Part shown: piece after piece, positions 6,879 through 12,730 of the stretch
Layout of the letters: every line of letters starts with the position of its first letter
Numbering within the stretch: the stretch's first letter is position 1
The notes under the pieces: generated by a model
Database searches by the model: none
What the model saw: the letters and a program-made list of their open reading frames with translations, nothing else
What the model was told of the DNA's origin: nothing
From: JAFGJU01 sp964570935
GTDB taxonomy: Bacteria > Eisenbacteria > RBG-16-71-46 > JAFGJU01
Reading direction: 5' to 3'
DNA: 12,910 bases
Assembly: GCA_964570935.1 (NCBI GenBank)
Contig: CAZMZP010000064.1
Coordinates: 1 to 12,910, forward strand
Program-made: the position numbers and the translations under genes

Positions 6879-7247
6879 CTAGATAACCTCCGGGGCCAGC
6901 GAGATGATCTTCATGAACTCTTTGTCCCTGAGCTCCCTGGCAACCGGGCCGAATATTCGCGTGCCGCGCGGCTCCTTCGCGTCGTCTATGAGCACCGCCG
7001 CGTTCTGGTCGAACCTCACGTACGAGCCGTCCTTGCGCTTCAGCTCCTTCACCGTGCGGATGATGACGGCCTTGGCGACCTCACCCTTCTTGACCGTGCC
7101 GCCGGGCAGCGCGTCCTTGATAGAGACCACTATTATGTCACCTATGCGCCCGTAGCGTCGCCTGGTGCCCCCGAGCACCTTGATGCACTGAGCGACTCTG
7201 GCGCCAGTGTTATCCGAGATCGTCAACATTGTGCGCGGCTGAATCAT
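6879..7247 (-). CDS. rplN: 50S ribosomal protein L14
   Basis: L14 lies on the 50S face that touches the 30S subunit, near L19. At 122 residues it has the exact usual length. The product starts MIQPRTMLTISDNTGARVAQ and contains RRYGRIGDIIVVSIKDALPG, KKGEVAKAVIIRTVKELKR and ELRDKEFMKIISLAPEVI at the end, all nearly invariant. The ATG has GAGGA 6 bases upstream. It opens the spc block and follows a 108-base spacer with a strong hairpin. It ends with TAG, 13 bases before rplX. Confidence 0.98.
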   Translation of the reverse strand: MIQPRTMLTISDNTGARVAQCIKVLGGTRRRYGRIGDIIVVSIKDALPGGTVKKGEVAKAVIIRTVKELKRKDGSYVRFDQNAAVLIDDAKEPRGTRIFGPVARELRDKEFMKIISLAPEVI

Positions 7248-7298
7248 TGGAAATCCTCACACGTCAGTTCGTAAGAACCAGCCCAATCTATGTGCTTC

Positions 7299-7330
7299 CC
7301 TCGAGAGGTGTCCCACGCCACATCTCGAGG
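7299..7330 (-). other. Hairpin in the rpsQ-rplN spacer, at the S10/spc boundary
   Basis: CCTCGAGA and TCTCGAGG form a perfect 8-bp stem. After one G/A mismatch, GTG and CAC add 3 more pairs, closing an 8-base loop. The element lies in the 108-base gap between rpsQ and rplN (7248-7355). The bases after it in the transcript are not U-rich, so it is not an ordinary terminator. An RNA processing or stability site at the boundary of the S10 and spc blocks is plausible. Confidence 0.55.
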
Positions 7331-7355
7331 ACAACCGTTGCGCCACTCCGGAGCC

Positions 7356-7613
7356 CTACTTGGCCTTTTCCATGACTTCGACCAATCGCCAGCGCTTCAT
7401 CTTGCTGATGGGGCGAGTCTCCATCACGCGGATCACGTCACCGACCTGGCACTCGTTCTTCTCGTCGTGCACGTGGAGCTTTTTCCTTCTCCGGATGTAC
7501 TTGCCGTAGGTCGGGTGCTTCACGAGGCGTTCCAGCTCTATGACGGCTGACTTCTCGCCGCTGCGACTCACCACTCGTCCTGTTCTGACTTTTCTCTTCG
7601 CTCTTTCTGCCAT
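7356..7613 (-). CDS. rpsQ: 30S ribosomal protein S17
   Basis: S17 is a primary 16S rRNA-binding protein with an OB fold, needed early in 30S assembly. The 85-residue length is typical. The product starts MAERAKRKVRTGRVVSRSG. It includes LVKHPTYGKYIRRRKKLHVH and the conserved segment CQVGDVIRVMETRPISKMK, followed by RWRLVEVMEKA at the end. The ATG at 7611-7613 has AGAGGA upstream. Two long spacers flank it, 117 bases toward rpmC and 108 bases toward rplN, and both can form hairpins. This separation is unusual for rpsQ but the coding sequence itself is ordinary. Confidence 0.97.
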   Translation of the reverse strand: MAERAKRKVRTGRVVSRSGEKSAVIELERLVKHPTYGKYIRRRKKLHVHDEKNECQVGDVIRVMETRPISKMKRWRLVEVMEKAK

Positions 7614-7634
7614 GTCTCATCCTCTGTTGACCCG

Positions 7635-7726
7635 GACGGCGTCCAGGCCGTATTCGTCCCCGCCGCGCGCGGGGCCGGCCTCTCGTACTGCAGACGGCGT
7701 CCCGGGGAACTGACCGTCGCCCGGTC
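7635..7726 (-). other. Structured 117-base spacer between rpmC and rpsQ
   Basis: The gap at 7614-7730 holds no gene I can recognise. Three folds are visible. GACCG/CGGTC (7712-7726) has a 5-base loop and starts 4 bases after the rpmC stop. CCCCGC/GCGGGG (7658-7674) is a 6-bp stem with a 5-base loop. A 10-base direct repeat GACGGCGTCC occurs at 7635-7644 and 7693-7702; because it is almost self-complementary, the two copies could also pair around the central hairpin. No U-run follows any stem. Confidence 0.45.
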
Positions 7727-7730
7727 GTCG

Positions 7731-7958
7731 CTACGACCCGGAGGCCATCTTTCTGATGCCGAGTTGGTGTTCTCTCAGCACCGTCCTGATCCGCGCCAGG
7801 TCCCTCTTGACTGTCCTTATCCTCAGAGCGTCGTCTAGCTGCTTCATGGCGTTCCGGAAACGGAGGTTGAAAAGCTCCTCCTCGAGGTCGACCAACTTCG
7901 CGTTGATCTCCGCCATGGTCATCTCGCGAATCTCTCGCGTCTTCAGCGGCTTCGCCAT
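7731..7958 (-). CDS. rpmC: 50S ribosomal protein L29
   Basis: L29 is a small helical protein beside the exit tunnel next to L23. The product from ATG at 7956-7958 is 75 residues and begins MAKPLKTREIREMTMAEI. It then shows the L29 helix-hairpin pattern with LEEELFNLRFRNAMKQLDD and VKRDLARIRTVLREHQLG. A longer reading starting at 7988 would add 10 residues with no family support. The site AAGGAG lies inside the last codons of rplP, 13 bases before the ATG. The stop is TAG. Unlike most operons, where rpmC and rpsQ nearly touch, 117 bases separate them here. Confidence 0.96.
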   Translation of the reverse strand: MAKPLKTREIREMTMAEINAKLVDLEEELFNLRFRNAMKQLDDALRIRTVKRDLARIRTVLREHQLGIRKMASGS

Positions 7959-7965
7959 CAGTGTC

Positions 7966-8379
7966 TCAGAACTCCTTTCTCGCCACAAATTTCGTCTTGA
8001 GCGGCAGCTTCGAGGCGCCGAGGGCGAAAGCCTCTTTCGCTAGTTGCTCGGTGATGCCCTGAAGCTCGAAGAGTATTCTCCCTGGCTTTACGACGGCCAC
8101 CCAGAACTCGGGGGTACCCTTGCCCTTGCCCATTCTCGTCTCGGCGGGCTTCACGGTGACCGGTTTGTCGGGGAAGATGCGAATCCACATCTTCGCGCCC
8201 CTCTTCACCTTCCTCGTTATGGCCACTCTCGCGGCCTCTATCTGCTTGTTGGTGATCCAGGCCGGCTCCATCGCCTTGAGCCCGTACTCTCCGAACTGCA
8301 TGTCGGCACCGCGCGTGCACTTGCCCTTTCTTCGCCCTCTCTGCTGCTTACGGAACTTGACTCTCTTCGGCATCAACAT
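7966..8379 (-). CDS. rplP: 50S ribosomal protein L16
   Basis: L16 helps shape the A-site tRNA binding region of the 50S subunit. The 137-residue product starts MLMPKRVKFRKQQRGRRKG, the standard L16 opening. It holds FGEYGLKAMEPAWITNKQIE, AARVAITRKVKRGAKMWIR, the segment PDKPVTVKPAETRMGKGKG, and EFWVAVVKPGRILFEL, all conserved. ATG at 8377-8379 is preferred over the second ATG two codons later; a GAGG site 8 bases upstream overlaps the rpsC stop. Its last codons AAG GAG also form the ribosome binding site of rpmC, linking the two genes. Confidence 0.98.
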   Translation of the reverse strand: MLMPKRVKFRKQQRGRRKGKCTRGADMQFGEYGLKAMEPAWITNKQIEAARVAITRKVKRGAKMWIRIFPDKPVTVKPAETRMGKGKGTPEFWVAVVKPGRILFELQGITEQLAKEAFALGASKLPLKTKFVARKEF

Positions 8380-8389
8380 GACGTAAACC

Positions 8390-9049
8390 TCACGCGGTGG
8401 CCGGCGCCGTATCGACAGACGGCCTCTCCAGAACCTCGCCGTGGAACACCCACACCTTCACCCCCACGCACCCGTACGTGGTGTGCGCGGTCGCGGTGGC
8501 GTAGTCTATGTCCGCCCTCAACGTGTGAAGCGGCACTCTTCCTTCCTTGTAAGTCTCGTGACGCGCCATCTCGGCGCCGCCCAACCTGCCGGAGCAGCCG
8601 ATCTTAACCCCGAGGGCCCCGCCCCGCATGGCCGACGTGATGGCGCGTTTCATCGCGCGGCGGAACGACACTCTCTGCTCCAGCTGCCTGGCCACGTGCT
8701 CGGCCACGAGCTGCGCGTCCAGGTCCGGCTTCTTCACCTCTTCTATGTTCAGGAGGACTTCCTTCTTGGTGACGTGCTGAAGCTCGTCCTTCAGCTGGTC
8801 CACCTGCGCGCCCCTCCTGCCTATGACGAGGCCCGGCCTGGCCGTGCGTATGGTCACGGTGACCTTTCCGGCGGCTCGCTGTATTATGATCTTCGATATG
8901 CCTGCCTGGCTGAGACGCTTCTTTAGATAGCGCCGCAGCATTATGTCTTCCTGAAGCAGGTCGGCGAAGCCCTTCTGAGCGAACCAACGGGAATCCCACG
9001 TCTTGATTATCCCGAGTCTCAGTCCGACCGGATTCGTCTTCTGACCCAA
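8390..9049 (-). CDS. rpsC: 30S ribosomal protein S3
   Basis: S3 forms part of the mRNA entry channel of the 30S subunit and shares in helicase activity with S4 and S5. The 219-residue product starts MGQKTNPVGLRLGIIKTWDS. A type II KH domain follows, with the GRRG loop at 77-80 in LVIGRRGAQVDQLKDEL. The C-terminal domain has GALGVKIGCSGRLGGAEMAR and the typical ending VKVWVFHGEVL. The start codon is TTG at 9047-9049, with AAAGGAG 7 bases upstream and exact agreement with the family N-terminus. It lies 22 bases after rplV and 10 bases before rplP, whose binding site overlaps the rpsC TGA stop. Confidence 0.98.
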   Translation of the reverse strand: MGQKTNPVGLRLGIIKTWDSRWFAQKGFADLLQEDIMLRRYLKKRLSQAGISKIIIQRAAGKVTVTIRTARPGLVIGRRGAQVDQLKDELQHVTKKEVLLNIEEVKKPDLDAQLVAEHVARQLEQRVSFRRAMKRAITSAMRGGALGVKIGCSGRLGGAEMARHETYKEGRVPLHTLRADIDYATATAHTTYGCVGVKVWVFHGEVLERPSVDTAPATA

Positions 9050-9056
9050 TTCGACT

Positions 9057-9063
9057 CTCCTTT
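9057..9063 (-). promoter_or_regulatory. Ribosome binding site deciding the TTG start of rpsC
   Basis: AAAGGAG lies 7 bases before TTG at 9047-9049. S3 proteins begin MGQK at exactly this point, so TTG is almost surely the start. Confidence 0.85.
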
Positions 9064-9071
9064 CTCTGGAC

Positions 9072-9428
9072 TTACTCCTTAGCGGGCAAGTGTCCTGGAG
9101 CCGTGACTATGACCGTCACGTGACTGGTCCGCTTAAGTATTGGCGTGGCCCTGCCGAGAGCCCTCGGCATGAAGCGCTTCATGGTAGGGCCTGGACCGAC
9201 CCTGATTTCCTTGATCTTCAACGTGTCGACGTCGATTTTGCCCTCGATGTTGACCGCGTTGGAGACCGCCGACTTGAGCACCTTCTCGACGACCCTCGCC
9301 GCCCCCTTGTGCGTGAACTGGAGTATGCGAAGGGCCTCGTCGACGTTCTTACCCCTCACGAGGTGAGAAACCTGCCCTATCTTGCGCGGCGTAATTCTCA
9401 CGAATCTTGCCGTTGCTTTCGCGTCCAA
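9072..9428 (-). CDS. rplV: 50S ribosomal protein L22
   Basis: L22 binds all 23S rRNA domains and its beta hairpin lines the exit tunnel beside L4. The 118-residue product reads MDAKATARFVRITPRKIGQV at the start, matching the family N-terminus. It has LVRGKNVDEALRILQFTHK, a SAVSNAVNIE segment, and a hairpin end with PRALGRATPILKRTSHVTV. The start codon is TTG at 9426-9428. It is supported by GGAGG with a 6-base spacer (9435-9439), by family alignment at Met-Asp-Ala-Lys, and by the absence of a nearby ATG. It sits 48 bases after rpsS and 22 bases before rpsC. Confidence 0.97.
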   Translation of the reverse strand: MDAKATARFVRITPRKIGQVSHLVRGKNVDEALRILQFTHKGAARVVEKVLKSAVSNAVNIEGKIDVDTLKIKEIRVGPGPTMKRFMPRALGRATPILKRTSHVTVIVTAPGHLPAKE

Positions 9429-9434
9429 AGTAAA

Positions 9435-9439
9435 CCTCC
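9435..9439 (-). promoter_or_regulatory. Ribosome binding site deciding the TTG start of rplV
   Basis: GGAGG lies 6 bases before the TTG at 9426-9428. The strength and ideal spacing make TTG the best start, since the family N-terminus begins at this residue. Confidence 0.85.
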
Positions 9440-9464
9440 GTAATTCAATCTCTCAGCGCACGGT

Positions 9465-9476
9465 CCCCTTCAGGGG
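9465..9476 (-). other. Tiny hairpin directly after the rpsS stop
   Basis: CCCC and GGGG flank a 4-base loop (TGAA in the transcript), starting at the base next to the rpsS TAG stop. It is only 4 bp long. No U-run follows, so it is not a convincing terminator. Confidence 0.3.
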
Positions 9477-9776
9477 CTACTTAGCAGGGGCCGGAGCCTT
9501 CGCTGGAGCCTTCTCCGCGGCCATACCGTGCCCCCTGAAGATCCTGGTCGGCGCGAACTCGCCGAGCTTGTGACCGACCATGTTCTCCGAGACGTAGATC
9601 GGTATGAACTTGTTGCCGTTGTGAACGGCCAGAGTGTGACCGACGAAGTCCGGGGCTATGGTCGAGCGCCTGGCCCAGGTCTTGATCACTTTCTTGTCTC
9701 CGGAAGCGTTCATCTGATTGATCTTCTTCTGAAGCTTTTCGTCGATGTAAGGACCCTTTCGGATAGAACGTGCCAT
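9477..9776 (-). CDS. rpsS: 30S ribosomal protein S19
   Basis: S19 sits in the 30S head beside S13, near the A-site tRNA and the inter-subunit bridge. The 99-residue product starts MARSIRKGPYIDEKLQ. It carries KTWARRSTIAPDFVGHTLAVH and MVGHKLGEFAPTRIFRGH, the hallmark S19 segments. The fold normally ends around GHG (82-84). Here residues 85-99 add a low-complexity Ala/Pro/Lys tail (KAPAKAPAPAK), making it about seven residues longer than the usual 92 or so. The ATG start has GGAGG 6 bases upstream. It lies 60 bases after rplB and 48 bases before rplV; a short hairpin follows its TAG stop. Confidence 0.98.
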   Translation of the reverse strand: MARSIRKGPYIDEKLQKKINQMNASGDKKVIKTWARRSTIAPDFVGHTLAVHNGNKFIPIYVSENMVGHKLGEFAPTRIFRGHGMAAEKAPAKAPAPAK

Positions 9777-9808
9777 CGATGTCCTCCACTCCTCACGGCC
9801 GAGGCGCT

Positions 9809-9822
9809 CCGGCGTCCGCCGG
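9809..9822 (-). other. Small hairpin in the rplB-rpsS spacer
   Basis: CCGGC and GCCGG flank a 4-base loop in the 60-base gap after the rplB TAG stop. Nearby bases allow a competing fold (GGTCG with CGGCC). No U-run follows. It lies well before the rpsS binding site GGAGG, which is 6 bases upstream of ATG. Confidence 0.3.
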
Positions 9823-9836
9823 CCGAACCGACCGGA

Positions 9837-10658
9837 CTACTTTCTCCTTCTCACTATCAGCTTGTCAGACAGTTTCTTCTTCCTGGTCTTGTATCCCTTC
9901 GTGGGCTTGCCCCAAGGCGTGCACGGATGCCGGCCGCCGGACGACTTCCCCTCGCCTCCGCCCATCGGGTGGTCTATCGGATTCATGGCCACGCCTCGGA
10001 CCGACGGACGCACGCCCAGCCAGCGCTGCTTGCCGGCCTTGCCGATGACCACGTTCTCGTGGTCGACGTTGCCCACCTGGCCGATGGTACAGCGGCAGCT
10101 GAGACTCACCATCCTGACTTCCCCGGAGGGCAGCCTCAGCTGGACGTAGTTGCCCTCCTTGGCCAGGACCTGGCAAAAATTCCCGGCGCCCCTGGCAAGC
10201 TGGGCTCCCCTGCCTGGCACCATCTCCACGTTGTGGACCTGCGTGCCCAGCGGCACGCTCTTCAGCGGGAGGTTGTTTCCGGTCTTTATGTCCGCGTCCT
10301 CGCCGGACACGATAACGTCTCCGACCGACAGCCCGACGGGGGCCACGATGTATCTCTTTTCCCCGTCCGCGTAGTTGAGGAGTGCGATCCTGGCCGAGCG
10401 GTTGGGGTCATACTCGATGGCCGCCACCTTGGCCGGCACGCCGTCCTTCTCGCGCTTGAAGTCCACGATTCTGTAGCGTCTCCTGTGCCCGCCGCCCTTG
10501 TGCCGGCAGGAAATGTTTCCCTTGTTGTTCCTGCCGCCCGTGCCGCGGAGCGACTTCACCAGACTCTTCTCCGGCTCGGTCTTGGTTATCTCCTTGAAAT
10601 CCGGGAGAGTCTTGTACCTCAGTGTCGGCGTCATCGGCCTGAATTTCTTGAGTCCCAT
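9837..10658 (-). CDS. rplB: 50S ribosomal protein L2
   Basis: L2 is a core 50S protein near the peptidyl transferase centre, needed for subunit joining. The 273-residue length equals that of E. coli L2. It starts MGLKKFRPMTPTLRYKT. The OB-like region contains GGRNNKGNISCRHKGGGHRRR (about 41-61), and the C-terminal region holds GVRPSVRGVAMNPIDHPMG at about 215-233. His230, equal to E. coli His229, is kept; the next conserved position is Met232 instead of the E. coli His, a common variant. The binding site is a modest GGTGA 6 bases before ATG. A tiny frame (10658-10678) ends in TAATG on the start codon. Spacers on both sides (85 and 60 bases) hold hairpins. Confidence 0.98.
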   Translation of the reverse strand: MGLKKFRPMTPTLRYKTLPDFKEITKTEPEKSLVKSLRGTGGRNNKGNISCRHKGGGHRRRYRIVDFKREKDGVPAKVAAIEYDPNRSARIALLNYADGEKRYIVAPVGLSVGDVIVSGEDADIKTGNNLPLKSVPLGTQVHNVEMVPGRGAQLARGAGNFCQVLAKEGNYVQLRLPSGEVRMVSLSCRCTIGQVGNVDHENVVIGKAGKQRWLGVRPSVRGVAMNPIDHPMGGGEGKSSGGRHPCTPWGKPTKGYKTRKKKLSDKLIVRRRK

Positions 10659-10703
10659 TATCGTTCACCCATTGCCATGGCGCGCTCGGTACGCGGACGA
10701 CGT

Positions 10704-10719
10704 GCGGTCTGTCGACCGC
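10704..10719 (-). other. Second hairpin in the rplW-rplB spacer
   Basis: GCGGTC pairs perfectly with GACCGC around a 4-base loop (GACA in the transcript). It lies 6 bases downstream, in the transcript, of the 8-bp hairpin. The two together fill about half of the 85-base gap before rplB. Confidence 0.4.
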
Positions 10720-10725
10720 CGCGCC

Positions 10726-10744
10726 GCGCCGGCGGCGCCGGCGC
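10726..10744 (-). other. Perfect 8-bp G+C hairpin at the end of rplW
   Basis: GCGCCGGC and GCCGGCGC form a perfect inverted repeat around a 3-base loop. The outermost base lies in the rplW TAG stop codon. No U-run follows, so a classical terminator is unlikely, and all downstream genes are essential. It may slow ribosomes, shield the mRNA or guide processing. The spacer is very G+C-rich, so chance pairing must be weighed. Confidence 0.5.
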
Positions 10745-11034
10745 TATACTTGTTCGAACAGCTCTATGGTCTGCCCTTCCTTGAGTCTCACAATGGCCTT
10801 TTTCCAGTGAGGCCTCCTACCGCTGAACACACCCATCCTCTTGGTCTTGCCCTTCATCATCACGGTCCGCACGTCCTCCACTTTCACCGAGAAGATGGTC
10901 TCTATCGCCTTCTTTATCTCGAGCTTATTGGCCGCGGGATCCACCTCGAAGATGTACTGGTTGGCCTGCTCGCGTATCTGAGTCCCCTTCTCAGTGATGA
11001 GCGCCCTCCTGACTATGCGTCTCGGTTCCTTCAT
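10744..11034 (-). CDS. rplW: 50S ribosomal protein L23
   Basis: L23 sits beside the peptide exit and is the docking site for trigger factor and the signal recognition particle. The product is 96 residues, normal for the family. It includes RALITEKGTQIREQANQY near the N-terminus, the KLEIKKAIETIFSVKV segment and KGKTKRMGVFSGRRPHWKKA, all typical of L23. The start overlaps the rplD stop as ATGA. Its binding site GGAGG lies inside the end of rplD, about 10 bases upstream, so translation is likely coupled. The stop is TAG and is followed at once by a strong G+C hairpin in an 85-base spacer before rplB. Confidence 0.98.
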   Translation of the reverse strand: MKEPRRIVRRALITEKGTQIREQANQYIFEVDPAANKLEIKKAIETIFSVKVEDVRTVMMKGKTKRMGVFSGRRPHWKKAIVRLKEGQTIELFEQV

Positions 11035-11660
11035 TTCGAGAACACCTCCTTCATCCTCTGAAGAGCGTCAGGAGTGATGAGTATCCTGTCACAGTTCAGA
11101 AGCTCGTAGGCGCTCAGCTGAGCCGAAAGCGCCGTCCGCACGTTGGGGATGTTCCGCAGGGACTTGAGCAGCCTGTCTTCGGGAACGGCCATCACGAACA
11201 GGCACTTCTTGTCGGCCACGCCCAGTTTCTCCAGATACTTGGCCATCTCGGAGGTCTTGGGCGCTTCCAGCGCTGGCGGCTCCACCACCATGACGGCGTC
11301 CTCTTTCGCCTTGAGCGAAAGCGCTGATTTGAGCGCGATCCTCTTCACTTTCTTGGGCATGTCGAAGCCGTAGTCGCGGGGCGTGGGGCCGAACACGCAG
11401 CCGCCCCTGACCCAGAGAGGAGAAGAGTTGGAGCCGCTTCTCGCGCGGCCAGTCCCCTTCTGTCTCCATGGCTTCCTGCCTCCCCCGCTAACCTCGCCTT
11501 TGCTCTTGGCCTTGGCCGTGCCCTGTCTCTGGTTGCCGAGGTAGCTCTGGACGGCATCGAACAGCACTGATTCGTTCACCCGGGCGCCGAACAGGTGCTC
11601 CGGGAGCTCCGCGGTGCCGCGCTCAACGCCTTCTGGCGAAAACACCTTTGCCGAAATCAT
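11031..11660 (-). CDS. rplD: 50S ribosomal protein L4
   Basis: L4 binds 23S rRNA domain I and lines the narrow part of the exit tunnel; in E. coli it also represses its own S10 operon. The 209-residue product starts MISAKVFSPEGVERG. The tunnel loop spans about 42-100 and contains GGGRKPWRQKGTGRARSGS and SPLWVRGG, typical of L4. I chose the ATG at 11658-11660 over the in-frame TTG just before it because AGGAG lies 7 bases upstream of the ATG. Its TGA stop overlaps the rplW start as ATGA. No E. coli-like S10 leader is visible in this window, so autoregulation by L4 is only a possibility. Confidence 0.98.
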   Translation of the reverse strand: MISAKVFSPEGVERGTAELPEHLFGARVNESVLFDAVQSYLGNQRQGTAKAKSKGEVSGGGRKPWRQKGTGRARSGSNSSPLWVRGGCVFGPTPRDYGFDMPKKVKRIALKSALSLKAKEDAVMVVEPPALEAPKTSEMAKYLEKLGVADKKCLFVMAVPEDRLLKSLRNIPNVRTALSAQLSAYELLNCDRILITPDALQRMKEVFSK

Positions 11661-11712
11661 CAACCTTCTCCTAAGAATCCAACCCTTCCGAGATCGCGTT
11701 TGAATCTATCCG

Positions 11713-12399
11713 TTACTTCTTCTTCTCCGGCGCCTTCTTCTGTTCCGCGGAAGCCGCGGGAGCCTTCTTCACCGGGGCGTCGGCGACTTTCTTCACTTTC
11801 AGGTAGCCGTTGGGCGCGCCCGGCACCGCACCCCTCAAAAGAAGCAGGTGCCGTTCCTTGTCCACGCCAACCACCACCAGGTTCTTGATAGTTACCTGCG
11901 CTCCGCCCATCCTGCCGGGAAGCTTCTGTCCCTTCCACGGCCGCGAAGGGTATGCGCTCGCGCCTATCGAACCGGGCAACCTGTGAGTCGTGCATCCGTG
12001 AGTGTCGTCCCCGCCGTGGAACTTGTGGCGCTTCACGACACCCTGGAAGCCCTTGCCCTTGGACGTTCCGGTCACGTTGACCATGGAGCCCACTTCGAAC
12101 ATCTCCACGGTGGTCACGGAGCCGACCGGGTATCCCGTCACGTCCGTCACTTTGAACTCCCTGAGTATCCTCTTGGGAGAGACCCCGGCCTTCTTGAAAT
12201 GACCCGCCTCCGGCTTGTTGGCGCGCTTCTCCTTGATGTCCTCAAAACCTATCTGTACGGCCGCGTAGCCGTCCTTGTCCTTCGTCTTCGCCTGCACGAC
12301 GGGGCAGGGCCCGGCCTGGATGACGCTGATCGGCACGACCTGGCCGGCCTCGTCGAAGAGCTGGGTCATACCGACTTTTTTACCAATGAGTCCTGGCAT
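11713..12399 (-). CDS. rplC: 50S ribosomal protein L3
   Basis: L3 is an early-assembling 50S protein that binds 23S rRNA domain VI and sends a long loop toward the peptidyl transferase centre. The 228-residue product starts MPGLIGKKVGMTQLFDE. It holds the L3 signature at about 112-166, with GTSKGKGFQGVVKRHKFHGG and LPGSIGASAYPSRPWKGQ. The residue after GSIG, which I recall as the methylated Gln150 in E. coli, is Ala here, as is common in other bacteria. The last 23 or so residues (206-228) are a Lys/Ala/Pro/Glu tail beyond the usual fold. The ATG start matches the family. It follows rpsJ by 18 bases and precedes rplD by 52 bases. Confidence 0.98.
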   Translation of the reverse strand: MPGLIGKKVGMTQLFDEAGQVVPISVIQAGPCPVVQAKTKDKDGYAAVQIGFEDIKEKRANKPEAGHFKKAGVSPKRILREFKVTDVTGYPVGSVTTVEMFEVGSMVNVTGTSKGKGFQGVVKRHKFHGGDDTHGCTTHRLPGSIGASAYPSRPWKGQKLPGRMGGAQVTIKNLVVVGVDKERHLLLLRGAVPGAPNGYLKVKKVADAPVKKAPAASAEQKKAPEKKK

Positions 12400-12417
12400 C
12401 GCCGCTTCCCACCTTTC

Positions 12418-12726
12418 TTACAGCTTTATCTCTATGTCGACCCCGACCGGCAGATCGAGCTTCATCAGCGCGTCGATCGTCTGCGGCGTGGAGCGGACTA
12501 TGTCGATCAGCCGCTTGTGCACCCTTATCTCGAACTGCTCCCTGGACTTCTTGTCCACGTGCGGAGATCTCAACACCGTGTAGACCGTCTTCCTCGTGGG
12601 AAGAGGCACGGGTCCGGAGATCATGGCGCCCGTCTTCTTCGCAGTCTGCACTATCTGGCCGGCGGACTGATCCAGCATCGCATGATCGTAGGAACGCAGC
12701 TTTATTCTGATTCTCTGACTCGCCAC
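12418..12726 (-). CDS. rpsJ: 30S ribosomal protein S10 (NusE)
   Basis: S10 is part of the 30S head and, as NusE, also joins transcription antitermination complexes with NusB. The 102-residue product has the normal length. It begins MASQRIRIKLRSYDHAMLD and carries the conserved loop segment LRSPHVDKKSREQFEIR in its middle, then IDALMKLDLPVGVDIEI near the end. The start codon is GTG, chosen because GGAGG lies at 12731-12735 with a 4-base spacer and because the family begins at this residue. It is the first gene of the S10 block, 49 bases after tuf and 18 bases before rplC. Expression probably relies on read-through from the str genes upstream, since no promoter is evident in the short gap. Confidence 0.98.
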   Translation of the reverse strand: MASQRIRIKLRSYDHAMLDQSAGQIVQTAKKTGAMISGPVPLPTRKTVYTVLRSPHVDKKSREQFEIRVHKRLIDIVRSTPQTIDALMKLDLPVGVDIEIKL

Positions 12727-12730
12727 TTGT

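Noticed and set aside
7299..7358. A tRNA-like D-arm motif (TGGCGCAACGGT) after rpsQ
   Set aside because: No matching acceptor stem, anticodon arm or T-arm follows; the nearby stem is a simple hairpin.
10726..10744. Intrinsic terminator after rplW
   Set aside because: The stem is strong but no U-run follows, and ending the transcript here would cut off essential genes with no visible promoter after it.
9528..10784. A 418-residue plus-strand open frame opposite rplB and rpsS
   Set aside because: It covers two intact, highly conserved ribosomal genes on the other strand and shows no recognisable motif.
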